Of a stretch of 64,000 nt of DNA, positions 18,112-27,662 are shown in pieces. The DNA comes from Roseitranquillus sediminis (GTDB lineage Bacteria; Pseudomonadota; Alphaproteobacteria; Rhodobacterales; Rhodobacteraceae), in assembly GCF_016918935.1 (NCBI RefSeq), contig NZ_JAFFOB010000025.1:206330-270329 (forward strand). The letters run 5' to 3'. The first letter of the stretch is position 1; the number at the start of each line of letters is the position of its first letter. A program made the position numbers and the translations under genes. The notes beneath the pieces are model-generated. The model worked only from the letters and a program-made list of their open reading frames with translations, searched no databases and was not told the DNA's origin.

Positions 18112-19224
18112 ATGTTCCGCGCCGCGCTCCTCTCTCTCGCCCTTCTCTCACCCCTCCCGGCTGCGGCCGACAGCCTCCGCGTCGCGACGTGGAACGTGGA
18201 GCTTGCCCGGCGCGGCCCCGGCCTCCTCCTCCGCGACATCCTGGGCGGCGATCCACAGGTCGAGGCGGTCGCGCAGGTCGTGGCCAAGGTCGCGCCCGAC
18301 ATCCTGCTGCTGACCGGCGTCGACTGGGATTTTCACGGCGCTGCCCTCGCCGCGCTCGCCCAACGTTTCGCCGAGGCCGGCATCGATTACCCACACCGCT
18401 ACGCGCCGAGGCCTAACACCGGCCTCGCGACCGGCCTCGACATGGACGGCGACGGCTACCTCGGCGACGGCAGCGATGCGCAGGGCTTCGGCCGCTTCGC
18501 GGGCGACGGCGGCATGGCCCTCCTCTCGCGCTTCCCGATCGGCGCGGACCCCCGCGACTTCTCCGACCTGCTCTGGCGCGACCTGCCCGGCGCCACCCTG
18601 CCGCACCAGGACGGCGCCCCCTTCCCTTCGGAGGAGGCACAGGCGGTCCAGCGCCTCTCCTCCAGCGGCCACTGGGACGTGCCCGTCATCCTGCCCTCCG
18701 GGCGGGAGATCCGGACCTGGGCCTTCCATGCCACGCCGCCGGTCTTCGACGGCCCGGAGGATCGCAACGGCCTGCGCAACCGCGACGAGGCGGCCTTCTG
18801 GCTCCGCTACCTCGACGGAGCGCTCGGCGACCGCCCCGAGGCGCCCTTCGTCCTCATGGGCGACGCGAACCTCGACCCGCTCGACGGCGACGGCCTGCCG
18901 GACGCAATGGAGGCGCTGCTCTCCCATCCCCGACTGCAGGACCCGCGCCCGGCAAGCGAAGGCGGCGCGGTGGCCGCCGAGGCGCAGGGCGGCGTCAATG
19001 CCGGCCATCGCGGCGATCCCGCACTCGACACTGCCGACTGGGACGATGACGGGCCAGGCAACCTGCGGGTCGACTACATCCTGCCGTCGTCCGAGTGGCA
19101 GGTCCTCGACGCCGGCGTGTTCTGGCCGGCGCCCGGCGCCCGGGACGCCGACCTGCTCTCGTCCGAGGGGACGGCGGCCTCGCGCCACCGCCTCGTCTGG
19201 GCGGACCTGGCCCTGCCGGACTGA
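18112..19224 (+). CDS. Secreted endonuclease/exonuclease/phosphatase-family protein
   Basis: A 370-residue protein with a signal peptide (MFRAALLSLALLSPLPAAAD) and an EEP-fold catalytic domain like that of DNase I and exonuclease III. Visible motifs are ATWNVELA (catalytic Asn, residues 26-33), GMALLSRFPI, FVLMGDANLDPLDGDGLP with the metal/active-site Asp and Asn, and a terminal ASRHRLVWADL with the catalytic His. Family members cleave nucleic acids or phosphate esters; the substrate here is unknown. ATG 18112 has GAGGAG eight bases upstream, better than the GTG at 18103. It sits between leuD and leuB on the same strand, an arrangement recalled from other Rhodobacteraceae. Confidence 0.85.
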   Translation: MFRAALLSLALLSPLPAAADSLRVATWNVELARRGPGLLLRDILGGDPQVEAVAQVVAKVAPDILLLTGVDWDFHGAALAALAQRFAEAGIDYPHRYAPRPNTGLATGLDMDGDGYLGDGSDAQGFGRFAGDGGMALLSRFPIGADPRDFSDLLWRDLPGATLPHQDGAPFPSEEAQAVQRLSSSGHWDVPVILPSGREIRTWAFHATPPVFDGPEDRNGLRNRDEAAFWLRYLDGALGDRPEAPFVLMGDANLDPLDGDGLPDAMEALLSHPRLQDPRPASEGGAVAAEAQGGVNAGHRGDPALDTADWDDDGPGNLRVDYILPSSEWQVLDAGVFWPAPGARDADLLSSEGTAASRHRLVWADLALPD

Positions 19225-19226
19225 AC

Positions 19227-19571
19227 TCAGGCGCCGTGCCGCTGCGCCATCACCACCGAGTTGCCGTCAGGGTCGTCCAGCCGCACGATCGCGGTGTTGT
19301 CCGCCTCCTCGACCGCACCGGGCGCAAGACCGGCGCGCTCCAGCCGTTCATGCTCGTGACGGATATTGCCGACGATCAGGGTCAGCGCACAACGGCCGGC
19401 GCGTGCCGGATCCTCTAAGAGCTGCAGCCCCACCGCCCGACCATGATGCCATTCGACCAGCCCGGCCATTGGCGCGGCATCCGGAGCGGGCCCCAGCAGC
19501 CGCCCGAACCAGGCCGCACTCAGTTGGAGCTTCGAGCACCCCACGTTCGCGTAGATCTCGATCAGGTCCAT
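19227..19571 (-). CDS. VOC (glyoxalase/bleomycin resistance) superfamily protein
   Basis: A 114-residue single vicinal-oxygen-chelate domain: [20 protein letters not shown] with the paired strand, [15 protein letters not shown], and the C-terminal [17 protein letters not shown] that closes the metal site in glyoxalase-like proteins. Substrate unknown. ATG 19571 is chosen on the family N-terminus; the frame is open for hundreds of codons upstream only because it lies antisense to leuB. It is the only minus-strand gene between leuD and leuB and ends 2 bases from the upstream nuclease gene. Confidence 0.82.
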   Translation of the reverse strand: MDLIEIYANVGCSKLQLSAAWFGRLLGPAPDAAPMAGLVEWHHGRAVGLQLLEDPARAGRCALTLIVGNIRHEHERLERAGLAPGAVEEADNTAIVRLDDPDGNSVVMAQRHGA

Positions 19572-19700
19572 GCCGGCGCCACCTATTCGCCCCTCTTTGC
19601 CAGCGCCTGCCGACCTCGCCAGTTCCCGTCGCTGGCGCGCTTCTTGACCGCATCCGGAGTGCGGGCTACGCCCCCGGCGGATCCAAGGAGGTTTTTCGAC

Positions 19701-20798
19701 ATGGCGCACTCGCTTCTCATTCTGCCGGGCGACGGCATCGGGCCCGAGGTGATGGCCGAGGTGCGCAAGGTCATCGCCTGGTTCAATCGGAACGGCATGA
19801 GCTTCGAGGTCAGCGAGGACCTGATCGGCGGCGCCGCCTACGACGTCCATGGCACGCCGCTGACGGACGAGACAATGGCCAGCGCGCAGGCGGTCGACGC
19901 GGTCCTGCTCGGCGCGGTGGGCGGCCCCGCCTACGACTCCCTCGACTTCAGCGTGAAGCCCGAGCGCGGGCTGCTCCGGATCCGCAAGGAGATGGACCTC
20001 TACGCCAACCTGCGCCCCGCCCAGTGCTTCGAGGCGCTGGCGGACTTCTCGTCGCTGAAGCGCGAGGTGGTCTCCGGCCTCGACATCATGATCATCCGCG
20101 AGCTGACCTCGGGCGTCTATTTCGGCGAGCCGCGCGGCATCTTCCCCGACAACGAGGGCGGCCGCGTCGGGATCAACACGCAGCGCTACACCACCGATGA
20201 GATCCGCCGCGTCGCCCGCTCGGCCTTCGAGCTGGCGCGGCGTCGGTCGAACAGGGTCTGCTCGATGGAGAAGGCCAACGTCATGGAATCCGGCGTCCTC
20301 TGGCGTGAGGAGGTCCAGACGGTCCACGACGAGGAGTACCCCGACGTCGAGCTCAGCCACATGTACGCCGACGCGGGCGCGATGCAGCTCGTCCGCTGGC
20401 CGCGCCAGTTCGATGTCATTGTTACCGACAACCTCTTCGGCGACATCCTCTCCGACGCGGCGGCGATGCTGACCGGCAGCCTCGGGATGCTGCCCTCGGC
20501 CAGCCTCGGCGCGCCGGGGCCGAACGGCCGGCCGAAGGCGCTCTACGAGCCGGTGCACGGCAGCGCACCCGACATCGCCGGCCAGGGTAAGGCCAATCCG
20601 ATCGCCTGCATCCTGAGCTTCGCAATGGCGCTGCGCTATTCCTTCGACGCCGGTGATCAGGCCGACCGTCTCGAGCGCGCGGTGAGCGACGTGCTGGCGA
20701 GCGGGTTGCGCACCGCCGACCTGATGGGGCCGGAGGGCGGCACGCCGGTGTCGACCGCCGAAATGGGCGACGCCATCGTGGCTCGGCTGGAGTCCTGA
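19701..20798 (+). CDS. leuB: 3-isopropylmalate dehydrogenase
   Basis: NAD-dependent oxidative decarboxylase of 3-isopropylmalate in leucine biosynthesis (365 residues). The motifs [17 protein letters not shown] at the N-terminus, the [14 protein letters not shown] substrate loop, [10 protein letters not shown], and [20 protein letters not shown] (signature of isocitrate/isopropylmalate dehydrogenases) are all present. ATG 19701 follows a near-perfect AAGGAGG; the frame is open upstream but the family N-terminus and ribosome site fix the start. It is downstream of leuCD with two genes between, so it may have its own promoter. Confidence 0.98.
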   Translation: MAHSLLILPGDGIGPEVMAEVRKVIAWFNRNGMSFEVSEDLIGGAAYDVHGTPLTDETMASAQAVDAVLLGAVGGPAYDSLDFSVKPERGLLRIRKEMDLYANLRPAQCFEALADFSSLKREVVSGLDIMIIRELTSGVYFGEPRGIFPDNEGGRVGINTQRYTTDEIRRVARSAFELARRRSNRVCSMEKANVMESGVLWREEVQTVHDEEYPDVELSHMYADAGAMQLVRWPRQFDVIVTDNLFGDILSDAAAMLTGSLGMLPSASLGAPGPNGRPKALYEPVHGSAPDIAGQGKANPIACILSFAMALRYSFDAGDQADRLERAVSDVLASGLRTADLMGPEGGTPVSTAEMGDAIVARLES

Positions 20799-20888
20799 CC
20801 ACCGCCGCAGGCTCGCGCGAAGGGGGGAGTTGACCGCGCCGCCGGATCGGCTTGAGTTGCGCACGAAGCAGTCCCGAGGTTCCGAAAG

Positions 20889-21881
20889 ATGGCGGCCGGC
20901 CACAGCTCCAACGCCCGCGGCGCGGTCCTCGCGCTCGCCGCCTACGGCGTCTTCGCCACACACGACGTCTTCGTGAAGGCGCTTGGCGCGCACTACGCCC
21001 CGTTCCAGATCATCTTCTTCAGCGTGCTCTTCAGCTTCCCCCTGGTGACCTTCATGCTGATGCGCGACCCGACCTCAGGCAACCTCAGGCCACGGCACCC
21101 GTGGTGGACGGCGCTCCGGACGCTCGCGGGCGTCGTGACCGGCGTCACCGCCTTCTACGCGTTTTCGGTCCTGCCGCTGGCGCAGGTCTACGCGATCCTG
21201 TTCGCCGCGCCCCTCCTCATCACCGTGCTCGCCATCCCGATCTTGGGCGAGCGGGTGGGCGCGTGGCGCAGCGGCGCCGTGATCGTGGGCCTCTTCGGCG
21301 TGCTCGTGGTGCTGCGGCCGGGCGCCACCGATCTCTCCCTCGGGCATCTCGCGGCCCTGGCCGCGGCCGTCTGCGGCGCGCTCGGCTCGGTCGTCGTGCG
21401 CAAGATCGGCCGGGACGAACGCGACGCTGTGCTCCTGCTCTACCCGATGGTGGCGAACTTCGTGCTGATGTCGTTCCTGCTTCCCTTCGTCTACGAACCG
21501 ATGCCCTTCGCTCATGTCGGAATGCTGGGTATCATTGCGGCTCTGGGCTTCGCCGGCGGTCTCCTGGTGATCGGCGCCTACCGCGCGGGCGACGCGGCAA
21601 TCGTCGCACCGATGCAGTACTCCCAGATCATCTGGGCCGCCGCCTACGGCATGCTCCTGTTCAGCGAGCAGCCGGACGCGATGACCGTGCTCGGCGCGCT
21701 GATCATCATCGGCAGCGGCGTCTTCATCGTCATGCGCGAGAGCCGCGGCGCCTCATCGACCTCGCCTGTTCTGCAGAGCCGCCTGCGCCCCGAGACCGCC
21801 ACCGGCCCGCGGTTCACGCAGTTGCGCGGCCTGCCTGGACGAGCTCACGCGCCTCTTGCAAAGGACGGGGCTTCCCGATAG
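20889..21881 (+). CDS. EamA/DMT-family permease
   Basis: A 330-residue inner membrane protein with ten predicted helices in two EamA repeats (about 10-140 and 150-285), each repeat ending in a helix of the form LGALIIIGSGVFIV. This is the drug/metabolite transporter superfamily; the substrate cannot be told. The last 40 residues are a hydrophilic tail. ATG 20889 lies 90 bases after leuB. tRNA-Pro follows 16 bases downstream. Confidence 0.88.
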   Translation: MAAGHSSNARGAVLALAAYGVFATHDVFVKALGAHYAPFQIIFFSVLFSFPLVTFMLMRDPTSGNLRPRHPWWTALRTLAGVVTGVTAFYAFSVLPLAQVYAILFAAPLLITVLAIPILGERVGAWRSGAVIVGLFGVLVVLRPGATDLSLGHLAALAAAVCGALGSVVVRKIGRDERDAVLLLYPMVANFVLMSFLLPFVYEPMPFAHVGMLGIIAALGFAGGLLVIGAYRAGDAAIVAPMQYSQIIWAAAYGMLLFSEQPDAMTVLGALIIIGSGVFIVMRESRGASSTSPVLQSRLRPETATGPRFTQLRGLPGRAHAPLAKDGASR

Positions 21882-21896
21882 ATCGCGCGTCACGGT

Positions 21897-21973
21897 CGGA
21901 GTGTAGCTCAGCCTGGTAGAGCACTGTCTTCGGGAGGCAGGGGTCGTAGGTTCGAATCCTGCCACTCCGACCA
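21897..21973 (+). tRNA. tRNA-Pro (anticodon CGG)
   Basis: A complete 77-base cloverleaf: acceptor CGGAGTG (21897-21903) pairs with CACTCCG (21963-21969), followed by A and an encoded CCA (21971-21973). The D-arm reads AGCTCAGCCTGGTAGAGC, the anticodon stem-loop CTGTC-TTCGGGA-GGCAG gives CGG at the anticodon, and the T-arm has GGTTCGAATCC. No integrase or attachment-site duplicate is seen beside it. Confidence 0.96.
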
Positions 21974-21980
21974 ATAAAGC

Positions 21981-22004
21981 AAGGGCCCTGCGGGGCCCTT
22001 CTTC
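21981..22004 (+). terminator. Rho-independent terminator after tRNA-Pro
   Basis: Perfect 8-bp stem AAGGGCCC (21981-21988) with GGGCCCTT (21993-22000), loop TGCG, followed by CTTC. It lies 8 bases after the tRNA and abuts the stop codon of the convergent MFS gene. The T-tract is short. Confidence 0.8.
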
Positions 22005-23184
22005 ATGTCCCGGCGGAGGCGCGGGCATCCGGCGGGCGCTCGCTCACGTAGCGGGGGCGGACCGCCGCAGCGGTCACCGCAGACAAGGCAGCCGCGCCCA
22101 GAAACATCGGCCCGCCTCCGGCCGCGCCCGAGACGATTCCGGCCCCGAGCGGCCCGAGCACGCTGCCCGCGGCGACGGCCAAGAGCGTGATCGTGAAGCT
22201 GAGCGACGGAAGCTCGGGGAACAGGCGCTCGGACCAGAAGGCGAGGACCGCGCTCGTCATCATCACATAGACGCCCTGCAGGCCGGCCGAAAGCACGAAA
22301 CCCGGCCACGATCGCGGCGCCAGCGCGACGAGGAGCAGCGAGAGCGTCGAGGCGATCAGCAGCAGCCGGATCAGCGAAGGCAGCCCCGCTGCCGCCTTGG
22401 CGCGCCCTGTCGCAAGACCCGCGAGCCCGAGCGTCCCGAAGCTGAGGAACATCACCGCCGGCGACAGGCCCTCGGGCAACCCCGGCAGGCCGCCTGCCTG
22501 CTGGACCCGGTCCGCGGCGAACGAGATGTAGACGGCCGTGGTCACCCCGAACGACAGCGCGATGCCGTAGAGCGGGATCGCTCGCGCCCTGAGGAGCACC
22601 CGCCACGGCTCGTCCGATGCCGGGCCGCCGCTGCCCGCCACGTCACGAAGAGCCATCCAGTTCGCCAGCAGCGCGAGGGCGCTGGCAACCGCGAAGGCGG
22701 CCCATCCCACGCGCCACGACATGCCGCCGAGACCCAAGACGAGCGCGATCGCCCCGGCCGCCGCGATGCCGAGGCTCGTGCCGGTGCTGACGATCGAGAG
22801 GGCACTCGGCCTCCGTTCGTCCGCCACCACGCGATGGACGGCATTGTTGAACGGCGCCCACGCGAATCCTGCGCTCGACATTGCAAGGAAGACGCCGGCA
22901 CTGAGCAACGCGAGGCTCGGCGCCAGCGCCACGAGAGCGGTGCCAAGCGTTGCGGCGCAGAGGCCGATCACCACCGGCAGCCTCGGCCCCCGCCGCGCGA
23001 TCATCGCGTAGGCCGCCAGCAGGCCGAGGAAGCCCAGGGCCGAGACGAGCCCCGCCTGCCCCGAAGACATCGAAAAGGCCGACCGAAACTCGGGCAAGAA
23101 CAGCCCGAATTCCATCCGGGCGGGCCCGTAGGTGATTGCGGTCGCGGCAAAGCCGGCGGCGGAGAACTTTACGAACGGCGTCAT
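22003..23184 (-). CDS. MFS transporter, YbfB/YjiJ-like
   Basis: A 393-residue inner membrane protein of the major facilitator superfamily with about twelve helices. The N-terminal block FSAAGFAATAITYGPARMEF, LPEFRSAFSMSSGQAGLVSA and the loop between helices 2 and 3 fit small-molecule exporters of the YbfB type. ATG 23184 is chosen because it starts just before the first membrane helix; the frame is open upstream but that stretch is low-quality Arg-rich translation. Substrate unknown. Divergent from the PhnB-like gene. Confidence 0.83.
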   Translation of the reverse strand: MTPFVKFSAAGFAATAITYGPARMEFGLFLPEFRSAFSMSSGQAGLVSALGFLGLLAAYAMIARRGPRLPVVIGLCAATLGTALVALAPSLALLSAGVFLAMSSAGFAWAPFNNAVHRVVADERRPSALSIVSTGTSLGIAAAGAIALVLGLGGMSWRVGWAAFAVASALALLANWMALRDVAGSGGPASDEPWRVLLRARAIPLYGIALSFGVTTAVYISFAADRVQQAGGLPGLPEGLSPAVMFLSFGTLGLAGLATGRAKAAAGLPSLIRLLLIASTLSLLLVALAPRSWPGFVLSAGLQGVYVMMTSAVLAFWSERLFPELPSLSFTITLLAVAAGSVLGPLGAGIVSGAAGGGPMFLGAAALSAVTAAAVRPRYVSERPPDARASAGT

Positions 23185-23344
23185 GTCGATGCCCGACGGA
23201 AACCGCGCCGAGGCGTCAGCGATCCGTCGCTCGAACGAAAAATGATGCTTGGGCCGCGACCGGCTCGGGCGCATCCTGCCGCCCGATCGCTGGGGGGCGC
23301 GGTTCCACGTTGCCCGCCGGCCTGCAACGGGTGGAGGAACTCGC

Positions 23345-23836
23345 ATGGCCATCGCCAAGAACACGGTTTGCATCTGGTACGACAAGGACGCCGAGGATGC
23401 GGCTCGCTTCTACGCCAAGACGTTCCCCGACAGCTCGGTCGATGCCGTCCATCGCGCGCCGAGCGACTATCCGGCCGGTAAGGCGGGCGTTGTCCTGCTC
23501 GTCCAATTCACAGTCGCCGGCGTCCCCTGCATCGGCCTGAACGGCGGGCCGGACGTCACGCACGGCATCGCCTTCTCGTTCCAGATCGCCACCGACGACC
23601 AGGAGGAGACCGACCGCTACTGGAACGCCATCGTCGGCAACGGCGGACGGGAAAGCGAGTGCGGCTGGTGTCAGGACAGGTGGGGCATCTCGTGGCAGAT
23701 CACGCCGCGCGTCCTGACCGAGGCGCTTGCGGCCGGCGGCGCCGAGGCGAAGCGCGCCTTCGAGGCGATGATGACGATGAAGAAGATCGACGTGGCCGCG
23801 ATCGAGGCGGCCCGGCGCGGCGGAGGCCCCGCCTAG
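23345..23836 (+). CDS. PhnB-like VOC-fold protein
   Basis: A 163-residue protein of the 3-demethylubiquinone-9 methyltransferase-like/PhnB branch of the VOC superfamily: NTVCIWYDKDAEDAARFYAK, then a strand block VLLVQFTVAGVPCIGLNGGP, ATDDQEETDRYWNAI and the signature CGWCQDRWGISWQITPRVL. Members are not methyltransferases as far as known and usually have no assigned function. ATG 23345 follows GGAGGAAC. It is divergent from the MFS gene and convergent, 3 bases apart, with the isomerase-like gene. Confidence 0.88.
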   Translation: MAIAKNTVCIWYDKDAEDAARFYAKTFPDSSVDAVHRAPSDYPAGKAGVVLLVQFTVAGVPCIGLNGGPDVTHGIAFSFQIATDDQEETDRYWNAIVGNGGRESECGWCQDRWGISWQITPRVLTEALAAGGAEAKRAFEAMMTMKKIDVAAIEAARRGGGPA

Positions 23837-23839
23837 GGT

Positions 23840-24505
23840 TCAGTAGTCCGAGACCAGCAGATGCGTCGGCGCCGCGTCCTCATCGATCTGGGAGAACCGG
23901 CCGACCGGGTCGGCGAAGATGTTGTCGGTCTTGTCGTCGTTGACCGTCGAAACCTCGCCGATCAAGCAGTCGCCCCCTTCGGCCCAGAACGAGTGCCAGA
24001 CCCCCGGCATCAGCGTCACGCTCTCGCCCGGCGCGATGCGGAGATGGGCGCCCGGCGTGAGCGTACGCTCGACGCCGTCGCAGGGCACGGTCACGTCGGC
24101 CTGTCGATCAATGCCCCCTTGCGCGTCCGACGCGAAGAGTTCGATGACGAGATCGCCGCCGCCCCGATTTATGATGTCCTCCGCCTTCAGGTCGTGGCGG
24201 TGCATGGGCGTCATCTGCCGCTCGCGCGAGATCATGATCTTTTCGGCATAGAGCATCCCCCGCCCTGACGAGAGGTCGGCAAGGCTGCCATTGCGCGTGG
24301 TGAAGAGGATGAGGCCTAGCTCGTCGAAGCGCCCCTTCCCGAAGTCAGTGATGTCCCAGCCCATGCCGCGCTCGCGGATCGTCGCGGCCTCAGCCCCCCC
24401 GATTCGCTCGGGCGACCAGTAGGCGAAGGGCGGCAGGGCGTAGCCGAAGCTGCGCATGAAGGCCTCGCTGGCGGCGATGATGTCGTTGACGTCCGAGCGT
24501 TTCAC
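23840..24505 (-). CDS. D-lyxose/D-mannose ketol-isomerase family protein
   Basis: A 221-residue cupin of the D-lyxose isomerase family. The metal-binding face is visible in [20 protein letters not shown] and a further His in [14 protein letters not shown]; the ending [13 protein letters not shown] is typical. Enzymes of this family interconvert D-lyxose and D-xylulose or D-mannose and D-fructose. GTG 24505 is preferred because GGAGGG lies 8 bases upstream; an ATG at 24538 would add 11 residues. No sugar kinase or transporter is adjacent, so the physiological substrate is open. Confidence 0.85.
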   Translation of the reverse strand: MKRSDVNDIIAASEAFMRSFGYALPPFAYWSPERIGGAEAATIRERGMGWDITDFGKGRFDELGLILFTTRNGSLADLSSGRGMLYAEKIMISRERQMTPMHRHDLKAEDIINRGGGDLVIELFASDAQGGIDRQADVTVPCDGVERTLTPGAHLRIAPGESVTLMPGVWHSFWAEGGDCLIGEVSTVNDDKTDNIFADPVGRFSQIDEDAAPTHLLVSDY

Positions 24506-24697
24506 GTCTGGCACCCTCCGGTCTGCGGGCCCGTGCACGGGATCCCGGTACGGGTCTATGCCTTAGGCGGAAGGTCCTGCAAGGCCGTGCATCCCGGTCA
24601 CGGCGCACGGCAGGCGGCGCGGGGGGCTGCAATCGCGACATCGGCTGGCTGCGGCGACAGCTCACGCGGTGAGCTTGCACTTCGCGTGAGCGCGGGT

Positions 24698-25540
24698 GGC
24701 GTCGCCTTCGGCGAGGCGGTGCGGTTCAGGGCGTGGGTGGCGCACCTGTCGTTCGGCGGACCGGCGGGGCAGATCGCGGTGACGCACCGCATCCTCCTCG
24801 ACAATAGGCGCTTCCTGCGCGCCCTCAACTTCTGCATCCTGCTGCCTTGGGCTCGAGCCGCAGCAGCTCGCCGTTTATCTCGGCTGCCTGATGCACCGGA
24901 CTTGGGGCGGCTTCCTGCCGTTCCCAGCCGTCATCCTCGGCGCGGCGGTTGTCACCTGCGTCGCGTCACGTTCGGGTTCGACCGACTTCGCGACGACGCG
25001 TCATGACTCCGGCGCCACAGAGGCGGAAGCGTCAGAACCGCCCACCCGCGGCGAACGCCGTCCGCTCGCCTTTCTCGTCCTCTGGCTCGGGCCGGTGGCG
25101 GCGCTCCTGCTGGTTCTCCGGCCGGACGAGGTCGTTGCGCAACTTACCGTCCTCTCCAGCAGATGGCGGTTGTCACGTTCGGCGGCGCCTACCTCGCGCA
25201 GGCCGCGATCGAGATCCGTCGCTGGCTCGCGCCCGAGGAGATGCTGGACGGCCTCGGCTTGGCCGAGACGACGCCCTTCCGCTGATCCATGTGGTGCAGT
25301 TCGCCGCCTACCGCACCCCCGGACCGCTCGAGCCCTAACCAGCGGCGCTCCTCGCCGCGTTACCGATGAGGTGCGCGACTTTCTGCCCCTCGTTCCTCTG
25401 GATTTCCCTCGGCTCCCCTTGATCCAGGGGCTGCGCGGCGGCCGGTGCCGAGCCTCGGCCTAGAGGTGCCGATATGGTCGAGCATCAAGCCCGCCGCCGC
25501 CCTTTCGGTGGCGCTGGCGATTGCGCGTGTCCGGCTTAAG
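24698..25540 (+). pseudogene. Degraded chromate transporter gene (chrA remnant)
   Basis: The 1 kb between the isomerase and the rRNA methyltransferase gene has no intact ORF, but its translations in all three plus frames line up in order with a ChrA chromate-efflux protein. Pieces: [22 protein letters not shown] and ALNFCILLP (24698-24847); after one extra base, [20 protein letters not shown] (from 24849), joined by a large deletion to [12 protein letters not shown] and running on to VAQLTVLS; a frame change at about 25158 gives QMAVVTFGGAYLAQAAIEIR and EEMLDGLGLAETTP ending in a stop at 25283; then LIHVVQFAAYRTPG (25282-25338, stop), TFCPSFLWISLGSP (stop 25420), LIQGLRG (stop 25461) and a C-terminal AAALSVALAIARVRLK up to 25540. 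At least four frame changes, several stops and an internal deletion of about 100 codons: clearly dead. Confidence 0.86.
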
Positions 25541-26644
25541 TCAGAGGGCACCGGTCCGGAAAAGCTGCACCCGTAGCCCGCCGTGCGCGATGGGCGCCGC
25601 TGGCGGAGCGAACGGCAGCCGCGTCGCGGCGGCGAGGCCCGCCTCGCTGGTGACGAGCCCCACGCGCCAGCCGCCGAAGCGCGCGCGCAGGACATCGCCC
25701 AGCGCGGCGTAGAGCCCGTAGAGTGGCTTCTTGTTGCCGACCCGCCCGCCATAGGGCGGGTTGACAATGACGAGGCCCGGCGGCCCCTCCGGCGGCATCG
25801 CGTCGCTCACCGCATGGCAGGCGAAGTCGCAGAGCTGCGCCACCCCCGCTCGCTCGGCGTTCGCGCTGCTCATCCGCACCGCCCCCGCGTCCCGGTCGGA
25901 GCCGACGAATCGATGCGCGACCTCGGCCGGCTCCGCCTCCCGCCGCATCCCGGCCCAGGCGGCCGGATCGAACGTCGCCAGCCGCTCGAAGGCGAAGCTC
26001 CGCGCGCGGCCCGGCGCCAGGCCCGCCGCGATCTCCGCCGCCTCGATCACGAAGGTGCCCGAGCCGCACATCGGATCGACCACCGGCTCGTCCCCGCGAT
26101 AGCCGCAGCGCCAGAGCATCAGCGCCGCCAGCGTCTCGCGCATCGGCGCCTTGCCCACCGCCTCCTTGAAGCCGCGCCGGTGCAGCGGCGCGCCGGAGGT
26201 GTCGACGCTCAGCGTCACCTCGTTCGCCTCGATCCGCACCCGGACCACCAGCTCCGCCTCCGCCAAGACCGGCGCGCCCAGCTTCTCGCGGATCGCCGTC
26301 TCGACCCGCTGCGCCGCCGCCCCGGCATGGTAGATCTTCGAGCGCTTGCAGGTCGCCTCGACCCGGACCGGCACGTCCGGCCGCAGCACCTCCGCCCACG
26401 GGAACCGCCGCGCGCGCTTGTCGAGCTGCGCCAGGTGAAAGGCCATGAACGAGCCCAGCCGCGCCAGCACCCGCCCCGCCCCGCGCAGCTCCAGGTTCGC
26501 GCGCCAGACCTCGGGCCAGCCGCCCTGCACCGTCACGCCGCCCGGCACGGCCACGGGGGCGTCGAACCCCCGCGCGCCCGCCTCCTCGGTCAGAACCGCC
26601 TCCAGCCCCGGCGGCGCGACCAGAAATATCTCGAACCTCTCCAC
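25541..26644 (-). CDS. THUMP-domain RNA methyltransferase (RlmL N-terminal/YcbY-like)
   Basis: A 367-residue SAM-dependent RNA methyltransferase with an N-terminal ferredoxin-like/THUMP region (about 1-150) and a Rossmann-fold N2-guanine methyltransferase domain. Motif I is VDPMCGSGTFVIEAA and motif IV VIVNPPYGGRVGNKK, typical of enzymes making m2G in rRNA, such as the RlmL half that modifies G2445. The last codon abuts the chrA remnant. The exact target position is inferred from the family only. Confidence 0.9.
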   Translation of the reverse strand: MERFEIFLVAPPGLEAVLTEEAGARGFDAPVAVPGGVTVQGGWPEVWRANLELRGAGRVLARLGSFMAFHLAQLDKRARRFPWAEVLRPDVPVRVEATCKRSKIYHAGAAAQRVETAIREKLGAPVLAEAELVVRVRIEANEVTLSVDTSGAPLHRRGFKEAVGKAPMRETLAALMLWRCGYRGDEPVVDPMCGSGTFVIEAAEIAAGLAPGRARSFAFERLATFDPAAWAGMRREAEPAEVAHRFVGSDRDAGAVRMSSANAERAGVAQLCDFACHAVSDAMPPEGPPGLVIVNPPYGGRVGNKKPLYGLYAALGDVLRARFGGWRVGLVTSEAGLAAATRLPFAPPAAPIAHGGLRVQLFRTGAL

Positions 26645-26690
26645 CGCGCCTGCCTAGCGGCACTCGCCCGCGGCGACGAGCGCTTTCGCC

Positions 26691-27662
26691 TCAGCCGGGC
26701 AACTGCACGTCCTCAAACGTCGGTGCATGGTGGCAGCGCACCCCTGCCGCCTCGATCTCGGCGATGGCGGCGCGGCTCGACGGCGGCGACCCAACCGCCG
26801 GCTCCCGCAGCGCGACGAGTCGAATACGCCCCGGATCCCGCAGGACCGCGTCACGGTAGACGAAGGCGTCCTTCTGGCCCGTGTCGCCCAGCAGCACGAA
26901 GTCCAGTTCCGGGTTCGCTTCCAGTATGGCCGCGATCGCCTCGGTCTTGTGGTCCTGGTGCCCCGCCGTCCCGCCGAGACCGAAGTCGCGCAGGAACATC
27001 GGCCCTGAACCCAGGCCCGCCTGCGCGAAGAGGTGGTCGAGAAAGTGGTGCAGGTTCCACGGCGACGAGCTGACGTAGTAGGCAGGGTTGCGCCCGCCCT
27101 CTGTGAGCGCCGCCATCAACCGCACGCTGTCGTCGAAGACCCGGCGCGTCAGCGCGCTGCCGGTGAAGGTGGTCCAGAGGTTCCGCGCCAGCGAATAGGA
27201 GCCGGTCTCAATCATCGTGTCGTCGATGTCGCTGATGATGCCGAGCCGCGCGTCGAGCCGCGGGATCAGCACCGGGAATGCCGTCCGCGTCTCCGGCTGC
27301 CCCGCGATTTCCACTGCGACCTGGTGCCAGCCGGGCGCTTGATCGCCGCGCGGCATTTCGAGGCGGACGTAGCCCTCGGGATCGCTGCGGCCCCTCACGC
27401 CGCTCTTGGGCGCCACCACCTCCACGCCCGCCACTTCGGCGGTGAAGAAGAGCGACATCATCTGCTTGAGGTTCGTCCACCTGCTCTGCTCGGGTTCCGG
27501 CTCGCTCCGCCTGAGCGCGCTCAGGACCCGGCCACGCACCACCAGCCGGTCCGGCGTCGCAAAGCCGCGGTAGGGCTCGAGCAGCGGGTCGTCGCCATGC
27601 CCCGGCATCCGCCGCTCCAGCCGCCGCTCGACCAGTCGCCCCACCCGTCTTAGCGGACTCAC
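26691..27662 (-). CDS. App1-family phosphatase (DUF2183)
   Basis: A 323-residue protein whose C-terminal half is the conserved App1/DUF2183 domain, a HAD-like fold: [14 protein letters not shown] carries the DxDxT motif, [18 protein letters not shown] motif II, and [11 protein letters not shown] the metal-binding Asp. Yeast App1 is a phosphatidate phosphatase; bacterial members are untested. GTG 27662 overlaps the queG stop by 4 bases (GTGA), so translation is coupled to queG. No signal peptide is seen. Confidence 0.87.
   Translation of the reverse strand: MSPLRRVGRLVERRLERRMPGHGDDPLLEPYRGFATPDRLVVRGRVLSALRRSEPEPEQSRWTNLKQMMSLFFTAEVAGVEVVAPKSGVRGRSDPEGYVRLEMPRGDQAPGWHQVAVEIAGQPETRTAFPVLIPRLDARLGIISDIDDTMIETGSYSLARNLWTTFTGSALTRRVFDDSVRLMAALTEGGRNPAYYVSSSPWNLHHFLDHLFAQAGLGSGPMFLRDFGLGGTAGHQDHKTEAIAAILEANPELDFVLLGDTGQKDAFVYRDAVLRDPGRIRLVALREPAVGSPPSSRAAIAEIEAAGVRCHHAPTFEDVQLPG

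Noticed and set aside
21897-22004. tRNA-Pro as an integration site of a genomic island
   Set aside because: No integrase, no direct repeat of the tRNA end and ordinary genes on both sides.
24533-25006. Treating the 157-codon frame as an intact small gene
   Set aside because: Its middle is the N-terminal piece of ChrA and its ends are frameshifted junk, so it is part of a pseudogene.
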